The translations under genes and the position numbers were made by a program. Under the pieces are notes generated by a model. That model made no database searches. It was not told the DNA's origin and saw nothing but the letters and a program-made list of their open reading frames with translations. A stretch of 31,342 nt of DNA from DASXRU01 sp036506395 (GTDB taxonomy: Bacteria > Acidobacteriota > Blastocatellia > Pyrinomonadales > Pyrinomonadaceae). Below are positions 1 to 6,730 of the stretch, piece by piece; position 1 is the first letter of the stretch; the number at the start of each line of letters is the position of its first letter. The stretch covers positions 1 to 31,342 of the forward strand of contig DASXRU010000238.1 of NCBI GenBank assembly GCA_036506395.1, read 5' to 3'.

Positions 1-2735
1 CGCGTGTAAGCAAAGAAAAAGTTGCGATCGTCGAGAACGCGGAAGCTTAGACCAGTGTCGAGTCCGCTGCCGGCGCCGCCTGCGTGGCGATCAACCCGAA
101 TGTCCAGGTTACCCGAACTCGAACCCACCGGAATCCAGGTAATACAAGTCTCGTTCGCGAGCAGGACCGCGCGCCCGTTGAGAATGCCAAAGGGCTGTGG
201 CGTTAATATGTTCCGATTGGTTTGCCAAACTTTCGGTCCCGCCGCACCTCCCTCGGTGGCGCCCAGTCCTCCGTTGCCACCAAACACATAGGTTGAGTTA
301 GCGCGCGAGAAAGAATCGAAGATGCGCGCGCCGGTTGGCGTTGCGGGGGGCGTACTTACCGCCACCGGCGCGGGTGCTGTTCCCGCCGCGAAGTTAGGCG
401 CCGTCGGATCGATTACGTACTTCGGCGTGGGACAGCCGGAGCAGGGATCAGAGTATCCATAGATAGTGCCCCGGGAAAGGCCGGCATGACTCTTCCCGTC
501 GTATCCCTGTGACAGATCCGCAATTTTCAGCGCTGGACGAAAATAATAGCTGAGAAGATTACCCCCGGGAGAAAAAATCGTTTGTGGCGCAAAGGACGAC
601 TCGACCAGAGTCTTGTCCAGGCCATTAGGATCTTCGCGCGGATTGCTTACTTCATAGCCGCGGACCTCAGCGATGCGGCCGTCCAGATTGTTGTGGTCTG
701 ACCCTCCGATGAGCAACCAACTGCCGCCCCCTCCGATTCCCGGCGTCCTCCTGGGACCTGCAAACGCTGACTTGCCCACCGGAACGCCATTGAAGTAGGT
801 GGTGATATTTTGTCCGTCCCATCCAACGGCGAAGTGGCCCCACTCACCCGGAGCCGGTCCCTGATCGCTATTGAAAAAGTTGGCGTGGGTAATCCCATTG
901 TAGATGTCGCCAAAGAGTTGATAGCGGCCAGGCTCACTCGTTCCCATATGAGAAAAACCAAAAAGTAACGCATGAGCACCACCGTAACCATCAGTCAACA
1001 TATACGTTGCCCCGGCATTGCTCCCGGGCATGGCCCAGAACTCCCAGAAGAAATGTCCCAGGTCCACGCCCGGAGTCCAGTAATATCCGTAATCGACACT
1101 CTTCGGTGATCCATCAAACTCAAGCACGTAAGAAGGATTGGCAATCGGCGCCAGCGTCGCGGTGAAGTTGACCGTTTGATCGGTCGTGAGATTGTTGAGA
1201 CTCTGGTGGGGGGGATTAAAACCATACCAGTCCTGTTCTATCGAAGGCGTCACTGCGTAGTCGCCCAGGGGCGCGACGGCGAATGAGTAACTACCGTTCC
1301 CGGCCGTAATTGTGGCGCCCGATTGTGAACCCGCCATCGTGACGGTAATGCCGGCTACTCCTCGCCCGGCGTTATCCAGAACTTGTCCGCTGATGAAATA
1401 GCGAAACAATCCATTGAAATCCGCGCTAGCATCGCCGCTGAGATTATTGAAGGCCTGATTTGCAGGTGTGAAAACGTAATGCGTTTTCGACGGCGCCACC
1501 GTGTAGTTACGGCCGGCCTTCACATTCGCCAGGGTGTAGTTTCCATTTGAATCTGTCGTCGCCGTCGCTTGCGGTGAACCGCTCAACACGACATTCACCC
1601 CGGCCAGACCATTGCTTCCATCCGTAATGCGACCGCTGATTGAGTAAACGCGGCGTACGCCGCTGAAGTCTAAGTTGAGATTGCCGGTGAGAATACCCGT
1701 GCTCAGCGGAGTAAACGTGCAGAAATTGTTAGCGCCGGGTGTCACGGTGTATCCGAAGCCCGCCGCCAGATTGGTAAAGGAGTAGTTGCCTCCGTTCACG
1801 GTCAGAGACGTTCCCAGTGTGGTCCCGGCTTCGTCCGTAATCGACAACTGAATACCGTCAACTCCCTGGCCGGTTTCATCCAACACGTGTCCACCGATCG
1901 TGTACGCTTGCCTCGTGGCCGTGAAATTAATGTTCGTCTGATTATTGCCTGGAATGGCAAAGGTCTGGCTGGAGGGATTGAAATCGTAGTAGGACTTCGA
2001 AACTGTGACGGTGTACCCGGTTCCTGCTGTCAGCACTGTAAACTGATAGGCGCCGCTGGCGTCGGTGATGAACGTATCTGTTTGCGGCCCGGTCAATTTC
2101 ACGGTGACTCCGCTTAACCCCGTACCAGCGTTCATTACCTGGCCGCTGATGAAATAGGGCGGCGCAGGTGTGGGAGCGGCGCCCAAATCATCTGGTAGCC
2201 CGCCGCCTTTGTGACCTATCGCAACCCGCACACGATTGCTGCGTGCCCCCTGATGAGAGACGCGCACCAATACGTCGCCAACATCGCCAAGGTCGTCACT
2301 CAATCTAAGGACGACTGCGCTTAACCATTGTTCCTCGGGAACGGGGCCAACGTATTCCACCAGCAAATTGTAGTTGCGATGCGCCGAATCCTCGGCCTCG
2401 GCCGTCAGGGACGAAAGGTTTTCTCCAGGTTGTAACGAAAGATTCAGCGCAAAGAGCATGATGCGCGTGCGAGAGTCGGCACTCCATGAATGAGAAGACA
2501 CCAGCGCGAAAGGTTCTGGCATGAAGGTCAGGGACTCTAAAGCAATCGCGCGCGTCGAGGTGGGCTCGCTAACAATCACCGGCGCCGGCGTTTGTGCGCC
2601 GGCAAAGTTGAAGCAGCCGGCAACCAGCACGATCGGGACAGTTAGATAAAACGCGAGCAGCCGGCCGGGTCTGCGATGCCCCCCTGTGCGGCCTCGTAAA
2701 TCCAAATTGAGCGGTAACTGTTCCGGGTTTATCAT
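1..2735 (-). CDS. Secreted multi-domain surface protein (carboxypeptidase-regulatory-like repeats, LamG-like domain), 3' end beyond window
   Basis: One uninterrupted minus-strand frame runs from an ATG at 2735 to the left edge (911 codons plus two bases), so the C-terminus is missing. Residues 1-48 are a basic then hydrophobic export signal. It contains VAGC, which could be a lipobox, and shortly after GAQ, a possible signal peptidase I site. After an unassigned segment come four tandem domains of about 85 residues (about 191-540). Each begins ISG-Q/R-V/I or IGGHV and ends NFTA or DFSG, as in carboxypeptidase-regulatory/transthyretin-like beta domains. Residues about 540-710 resemble a laminin-G/concanavalin-like domain (WEFWAMPG, GHFAVGWDG, YFNGVPVG). 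The visible end has a second lectin-like beta-sandwich beginning DSFSRANS. Such proteins are usually cell-surface or secreted adhesion or carbohydrate-binding proteins, but the function here is unknown. It is divergent from lpxB with an 80-bp gap. The Shine-Dalgarno is weak. Confidence 0.85.
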   Translation of the reverse strand, partial: MINPEQLPLNLDLRGRTGGHRRPGRLLAFYLTVPIVLVAGCFNFAGAQTPAPVIVSEPTSTRAIALESLTFMPEPFALVSSHSWSADSRTRIMLFALNLSLQPGENLSSLTAEAEDSAHRNYNLLVEYVGPVPEEQWLSAVVLRLSDDLGDVGDVLVRVSHQGARSNRVRVAIGHKGGGLPDDLGAAPTPAPPYFISGQVMNAGTGLSGVTVKLTGPQTDTFITDASGAYQFTVLTAGTGYTVTVSKSYYDFNPSSQTFAIPGNNQTNINFTATRQAYTIGGHVLDETGQGVDGIQLSITDEAGTTLGTSLTVNGGNYSFTNLAAGFGYTVTPGANNFCTFTPLSTGILTGNLNLDFSGVRRVYSISGRITDGSNGLAGVNVVLSGSPQATATTDSNGNYTLANVKAGRNYTVAPSKTHYVFTPANQAFNNLSGDASADFNGLFRYFISGQVLDNAGRGVAGITVTMAGSQSGATITAGNGSYSFAVAPLGDYAVTPSIEQDWYGFNPPHQSLNNLTTDQTVNFTATLAPIANPSYVLEFDGSPKSVDYGYYWTPGVDLGHFFWEFWAMPGSNAGATYMLTDGYGGAHALLFGFSHMGTSEPGRYQLFGDIYNGITHANFFNSDQGPAPGEWGHFAVGWDGQNITTYFNGVPVGKSAFAGPRRTPGIGGGGSWLLIGGSDHNNLDGRIAEVRGYEVSNPREDPNGLDKTLVESSFAPQTIFSPGGNLLSYYFRPALKIADLSQGYDGKSHAGLSRGTIYGYSDPCSGCPTPKYVIDPTAPNFAAGTAPAPVAVSTPPATPTGARIFDSFSRANSTYVFGGNGGLGATEGGAAGPKVWQTNRNILTPQPFGILNGRAVLLANETCITWIPVGSSSGNLDIRVDRHAGGAGSGLDTGLSFRVLDDRNFFFAYT

Positions 2736-2815
2736 GCCTACTTGCTCTGGCGAATTTCTATTACAGTTGAAATGCAAAGTCCAGACGATACCACGGTGTT
2801 AACTCAACTTTACTA

Positions 2816-4012
2816 ATGGCCATCGAAAAGCTAAGCCTGATGATTGTGGCCGGCGAACCTTCAGGCGATGCGCACGCGGCCAGTCTGGTGCGCGCTCTGC
2901 ATGAAGCGGCGCCCCAAACGCAGTTTGAATTCTTCGGCTCGACGGGTTCGTTGATGCGGGCCGCAGGTGTCGAGACGGTGGTGCGTGCCGACGATCTTGC
3001 CATCATGGGGATCGTCGAAGTGGCGCGCGTTTTTCCCAGGTTCCTCCGCGCCTTCGCTAAATTGAAACGGGCTGCAATTGAGCGACAACCTCAGGCAGTG
3101 ATTCTGGTTGACTGGCCCGAATTCAACTTGCAGCTGGCGCGTGCGCTTCATCATAACGGTTTCCGCGTCATCTATTACATCAGTCCCCAGGTGTGGGCCT
3201 GGCGATCATATCGCGTCCGCAACCTGCGACGTTATGTCGATCTGTTGCTTTCCATTCTGCCATTTGAAACGGAGTGGTTCGCAGCGCGCGGCATGACCGA
3301 GGTTGAGTTTGTGGGGCATCCGCTGGCCGGGGAAGTCCACGCGCGCTATGACCGGGCGGAGTTCTGCCGCCAGACAAAGCTGAATCCCAGACTGCCCATA
3401 ATTTCACTTCTACCAGGCAGCCGTCGCAAGGAAGTGGAGCGCATTCTGCCACCGATGCTCGAAGCAGCCGCGCTTATTTCCGCCCGCCGCCCTGAAGTTC
3501 AATTCGTCGTTGTGGTCGCCCCCAGCAGATCATCGGATGAAGTGAGGGATGTTGTGCGGGCGCAACGCGCCACCCCACTGCCCCTGCCGTCGTGCCTGCA
3601 CCTCGTCTCGGGCCAATCGCGCGAAACGCTCGCCGCTTCAGACGTGGCTGCGATTGCCAGCGGCACCGCAACGCTGGAAGCCGCACTGCTGGAAACGCCG
3701 ATGGTTATCGTCTACAAAGAGTCAACTATCAACTGGCACACGCTGGGGCGTTTGATAACCACCGACCACTATGGACTGGTGAATCTGGTGGCCGGCGAAC
3801 GGGTGGCAACTGAACTAATGCAGGATGATTTGAACGGCGATCGGCTGGCAGACGAACTGCTTTTGCTACTCGATGAGAAACGGAACCAGGATGCGCGTCA
3901 AGCGCTGCGTGAGGTGGCCCGGCAACTTGGCGAGGGCGGTGCGTCGCGCCGCGCTGCTGAGGTGATTATTGATGCTCTTGGTCGTTGGGAAGACGAAGCG
4001 AGCCACAGATGA
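2816..4012 (+). CDS. lpxB: Lipid-A-disaccharide synthase LpxB
   Basis: LpxB is the GT19 glycosyltransferase that joins UDP-2,3-diacylglucosamine and lipid X into the lipid A disaccharide at the inner face of the cytoplasmic membrane. The 398-residue product has the family length. Recognisable blocks are AGEPSGDAHA near the N-terminus, ILVDWPEFNLQLAR, the hallmark YYISPQVWAW, LLPGSRRKEV before the nucleotide-sugar-binding half, and SGTATLEAAL with MVIVYK in the C-terminal fold. The ATG at 2816 places the glycine-rich start where homologues have it, although the Shine-Dalgarno is poor. It converges on lpxD instead of sitting in a single-strand lpxD-fabZ-lpxA-lpxB operon. The final codons and the TGA stop (4003-4012) lie inside a copy of a dispersed repeat, so the last three residues appear to be repeat-derived. 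Confidence 0.96.
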   Translation: MAIEKLSLMIVAGEPSGDAHAASLVRALHEAAPQTQFEFFGSTGSLMRAAGVETVVRADDLAIMGIVEVARVFPRFLRAFAKLKRAAIERQPQAVILVDWPEFNLQLARALHHNGFRVIYYISPQVWAWRSYRVRNLRRYVDLLLSILPFETEWFAARGMTEVEFVGHPLAGEVHARYDRAEFCRQTKLNPRLPIISLLPGSRRKEVERILPPMLEAAALISARRPEVQFVVVVAPSRSSDEVRDVVRAQRATPLPLPSCLHLVSGQSRETLAASDVAAIASGTATLEAALLETPMVIVYKESTINWHTLGRLITTDHYGLVNLVAGERVATELMQDDLNGDRLADELLLLLDEKRNQDARQALREVARQLGEGGASRRAAEVIIDALGRWEDEASHR

Positions 4013-4033
4013 ACGCGGATAAGCACGGATCAG
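4003..4033 (+). repeat. Dispersed repeat copy overlapping the lpxB stop codon
   Basis: The sequence starting CCACAGATGAACGCGGAT is an inverted copy of the two units found at 4081-4179. It matches a repeat type seen scattered through many bacterial genomes. It contains the lpxB stop codon (TGA, 4010-4012). With the opposite-strand copies downstream it could fold into a long hairpin between the two convergent genes. Confidence 0.8.
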
Positions 4034-4080
4034 AACCTTAGACACATTCTGGTCTGGATCATGCGAGTTTAATTTGGGGC

Positions 4081-4198
4081 TTAATGTTTTTCGCTTTCTG
4101 ATCTGTGTCATCCGCGTTAATCCGCGGCCTTAACTTTTTCCGCTTTCTGATCTGTGTTCATCTGCGTTCATCTGTGGCCTAATGTTTTCCGCTTTTAT
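4081..4198 (-). repeat. Tandem 49-50 bp dispersed repeat running into the lpxD 3' end
   Basis: Two near-identical units (4081-4129 and 4130-4179) each contain a TTAA(T/C)-T-rich-CGCTTTCTGATC segment followed by a GTGTTCATCTGCG-like segment. A partial third unit starts at 4180 and covers the last codons of lpxD. The units are inverted relative to the copy at 4003-4033. A role as a bidirectional terminator between lpxB and lpxD is possible but inferred. Confidence 0.8.
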
Positions 4199-5228
4199 CC
4201 ATTAGCTCATCAAGCTGCTCGCGCAGTTTCTTGATCTCTGCACGCATCTGCGGCAAGCGGCCAAAATGAGCATTCATGCGTTTGTAGTCATCCAGAGGCT
4301 GGATAGGAATTCCCCACCACACGCCCGGGCGAACGATCTTGCCGGGAAGAATTCCCGCCTTGGAACCGATCACTGCGCCGCTCTGCACGCGTATGTGATC
4401 GCCAAAGCCCACCTGCCCGCCAATAACTACATCATCTTCGATGACGACGCTGCCACTGATGCCGGTTTGCGCCGCGATAACAACGCGCTCGCCGATATCG
4501 CAATTGTGACCCACGTGAACGAGGTTATCGAGTTTCGTGCCGCGCCCGATGCGCGTCGCGCCCAGGGCCCCGCGATCGACGCAAGTGTTGGCGCCGATTT
4601 CCACGTCGTCTTCGATAACGACTGAGCCGAGTTGGGGAAACTTGTGGTGGCTGACACTGTCGCGCACATAGCCGAAGCCATCGGCGCCTATCACCACCCC
4701 GGCGTGCAGCACTACGCGGTCGCCCAACGTCACGTTCTCATAAAGCACAACGTTCGGGTGAATCACGCAATCGCTGCCGATGATTACGTTGTCTCCGATA
4801 CTTGCCCCGGCGTGAATCTCGGTGCCGGCCCTGATGCGCGTGTTCTCTCCGACGAAGACATGGGCGCCGACAAAAACGGTGAGGTCAACATCGGCCTGGT
4901 TGGAAATCGCCGCGGTCGGATGCACAAAAGGCTCGCGCTTTTTCCTCGGATGCAGAAGTTCAGCGGCGAGAGCGAAGGCCAGCTTCGGTTTTGAGACTCG
5001 GATTTGGCAGGCAACGTTGATTGACGCGCCCTCGGGCACAATCAAGCATGAGGCGCAGCTCAAGTTTGCTGCTGCGAAAAACTTTTCGTCATCAACAAAT
5101 GCAATGTCGCCATCGCCTGCCACTTCTAGACTGGCGACACGTTCAATCAACACGCTGCCGTCACCAACCACACGGCCGTCGAGCCGCGCGGCAAGTTCAG
5201 AAATGGTAATTGGTTTAGCTTCCGGCAT
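4179..5228 (-). CDS. lpxD: UDP-3-O-(3-hydroxyacyl)glucosamine N-acyltransferase LpxD
   Basis: LpxD adds the second hydroxyacyl chain, from acyl-ACP, to the 2-amino group of UDP-3-O-acylglucosamine, the third step of lipid A synthesis. The 349-residue product shows the N-terminal uridine-binding domain (about 1-100), then a left-handed beta-helix of hexapeptide repeats (about 100-310). The signature GADGFGYV is at about 181-188 and the catalytic histidine sits in VGHNCDIG (H241). A C-terminal helical tail (about 315-349) follows, as in trimeric LpxD. lpxA lies upstream on the same strand, but a 236-bp gap filled with palindromes separates them and fabZ is not between them. Co-transcription is therefore possible but not obvious. 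The last codons and TAG stop fall in a partial repeat unit. Confidence 0.96.
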   Translation of the reverse strand: MPEAKPITISELAARLDGRVVGDGSVLIERVASLEVAGDGDIAFVDDEKFFAAANLSCASCLIVPEGASINVACQIRVSKPKLAFALAAELLHPRKKREPFVHPTAAISNQADVDLTVFVGAHVFVGENTRIRAGTEIHAGASIGDNVIIGSDCVIHPNVVLYENVTLGDRVVLHAGVVIGADGFGYVRDSVSHHKFPQLGSVVIEDDVEIGANTCVDRGALGATRIGRGTKLDNLVHVGHNCDIGERVVIAAQTGISGSVVIEDDVVIGGQVGFGDHIRVQSGAVIGSKAGILPGKIVRPGVWWGIPIQPLDDYKRMNAHFGRLPQMRAEIKKLREQLDELMDKSGKH

Positions 5229-5283
5229 CGGAATTTGATTTAGCTGGAGTTTCCAAATTCATAGCAGGAGCGCAGCCGAAGCG

Positions 5284-5455
5284 TTGCGGCTCTGCCGCAG
5301 CACAGTGCGGTAAAGCTCCGCCTTACCGTTGAGCATTTTCCCTAACCTTTCAGAGGCTCCGCCTCTGAATTCTGAGGCGAAGCCTCAGCAGAATTTTGAA
5401 GAAGCCCGACCGGAAAGGCAGAGCCTTTCCGCCCTGTGCTGCGGCGAAGCCGCAA
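5284..5455. repeat. Palindrome array bounded by inverted ends between lpxA and lpxD
   Basis: Six short stem-loops are packed into 172 bp: 5285-5299, 5308-5328, 5351-5367, 5372-5388, 5411-5431 and 5440-5454. Five are perfect and 5308-5328 has one mismatch. Each has a three-base loop (TCT, TCC, TCC, GAA, AGA, GAA), and most have GGC/GCC next to the loop, while outer stem sequences differ. The outermost segments, 5284-5305 and 5434-5455, are inverted copies of each other with 20 of 22 bases matching, so the block looks like one symmetrical element. It begins right after the lpxA stop and could act as a terminator or transcript-processing region. Confidence 0.85.
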
Positions 5456-5464
5456 CGATGGGTG

Positions 5465-6271
5465 CTAGACAAGAGTTGATTCTTCTTCAGCTGTGTCTTG
5501 CTTGCCAGCCCGCGTAAAGCCGCGCTTCGAACTGTGAATGAAGTTTACCAGATGGGCCACGTTTTCATCCTCCATCTGCGCCAAGTCGCGCAAAGCGTTC
5601 TCCAGCGGCATTCCCGATCGAAAAAGAATCTGGTAAGCGCTCTTCAACGCGCGAATCGCCTCGCTTGAGAAACCTGCGCGGCGCAGGCCTAACGAGTTCA
5701 CTCCGCGGACCCGAGGCGGATTGCCGTCAGTGATTAAGAAAGGCAGCACATCCTGCACGATTTTGGATTTCCCACCGACCATCGCGTGTCGGCCCATGCG
5801 CACAAACTGGTGGGCGCCGACGTTGTTCGAGAGAAACACATGATCTTCGACCATGATGTGTCCCGCCAGCGCGGCGCCGTTGGCAAAGATGTTGTCGTCG
5901 CCTATCCGGCAATTGTGCGCGACGTGTACTCCCACCATTAAGAAGTTGCGATCTCCGATGCTGGTGGACTCTTCCTCGCCGCTGGCCCGGTGCAAAGTCG
6001 TAGACTCGCGAATCAGGTTGTCGTCGCCAATAACCAGCCGGCTTGATTCCCCTTTGAACTTCACGTCCTGCGGCTCGCCTCCGAGAACAGCATGCTCAAA
6101 AACCCGGTTGCGCTGCCCGAGGGTCGTGAATCTCTTGATAACAACATGCGCCGCTATCTCGCATCCTTCGCCGACTACCACATCCTCCTCGATAACCGCA
6201 TAGGGACCCACGGTGACGCCTGGGAGCAACTCGGCTCGCGGGCTAATCAGGGCAGTTGGATGAATAAGCAT
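5465..6271 (-). CDS. lpxA: Acyl-ACP--UDP-N-acetylglucosamine O-acyltransferase LpxA
   Basis: LpxA transfers a hydroxyacyl chain from ACP to the 3-OH of UDP-GlcNAc, the first step of lipid A synthesis. The 268-residue product begins MLIHPTALI, the usual LpxA start. It continues as a hexapeptide-repeat beta-helix with LGGEPQD, HVAHNCRIG (H116 and H119, at the catalytic-histidine position) and AHQF, then a C-terminal helical domain (SLGLRRAGF onward). The frame stays open upstream to 6532, but that extra 87-residue stretch translates an inverted-repeat element, so the ATG at 6271 is chosen. No strong Shine-Dalgarno precedes it. lpxA is divergent from the radical SAM gene and upstream of lpxD. 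Confidence 0.95.
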   Translation of the reverse strand: MLIHPTALISPRAELLPGVTVGPYAVIEEDVVVGEGCEIAAHVVIKRFTTLGQRNRVFEHAVLGGEPQDVKFKGESSRLVIGDDNLIRESTTLHRASGEEESTSIGDRNFLMVGVHVAHNCRIGDDNIFANGAALAGHIMVEDHVFLSNNVGAHQFVRMGRHAMVGGKSKIVQDVLPFLITDGNPPRVRGVNSLGLRRAGFSSEAIRALKSAYQILFRSGMPLENALRDLAQMEDENVAHLVNFIHSSKRGFTRAGKQDTAEEESTLV

Positions 6272-6370
6272 TGCGGCATCGTAAAGGTTAAAGAGTAAAT
6301 CGTGAATAGTAGAAGAGGGCGGACACAGCTTTTGTTGAGCGATTTGTGACTTTTCGGCAAATTTCAGGCG

Positions 6371-6509
6371 ACGTTTTACTGGGAGCGCGGGCGCCCTCGC
6401 CCGCAATGAGCGCGAAGCGCGAACAAAACCATATCTAACTCGCGTGCTTTCCAAGAACCTCGCGCTTGGGCGAATGCGGGCGAGGGCGCCCGCGCTCCCA
6501 GTAAGACGT
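6371..6509. repeat. Long inverted repeat (35-bp arms, 69-bp spacer)
   Basis: Arms at 6371-6405 and 6475-6509 are reverse complements with one mismatch. Each contains GGGAGCGCGGGCG. The spacer holds a smaller GCGCGAAGCGCG palindrome. It lies in the 459-bp gap between the divergent lpxA and radical SAM genes, so it could affect expression of either. No coding sequence was recognised in the rest of this gap. Confidence 0.9.
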
Positions 6510-6717
6510 TGAGTTATTCCAAAGCATTTCAAAATTCCCCATCGATTTCGATTACATATCCTCCTGGTCCGGACTTTTGTGCTTGCCTTTGCCTACCTGC
6601 GCCTCTATCATGGCAGGGCTGCCAAAGTAGGTATCGTTTCCAGGTGTTTTTGAAGTTATCTTAGGCGGTGCTTGGCTTTAAACGCGGCGCATTTGTTCGT
6701 TTTTTCGCGCCCACTCG

Positions 6718-6723
6718 AGGAGA
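6718..6723 (+). promoter_or_regulatory. Shine-Dalgarno selecting the TTG start of the radical SAM gene
   Basis: AGGAGA lies seven bases before TTG at 6731. The alternative GTG starts at 6668 and 6785 have no comparable ribosome binding site. This supports, but does not prove, the shorter 659-residue protein. Confidence 0.55.
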
Positions 6724-6730
6724 ACGATTA

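Noticed and set aside
4266..5238. Plus-strand frames opposite lpxD
   Set aside because: Antisense to a confidently identified gene, and no family resemblance.
5284..5455. Classical rho-independent terminator for lpxA
   Set aside because: The stems are strong, but no run of T follows any of them on the lpxA strand, so it is described as a repeat rather than a terminator.
6272..6532. Upstream extension of lpxA by 87 codons
   Set aside because: The stretch translates the long inverted repeat at 6371-6509 and gives an arginine/alanine-rich sequence with no LpxA homology; the family start MLIHP is at 6271.
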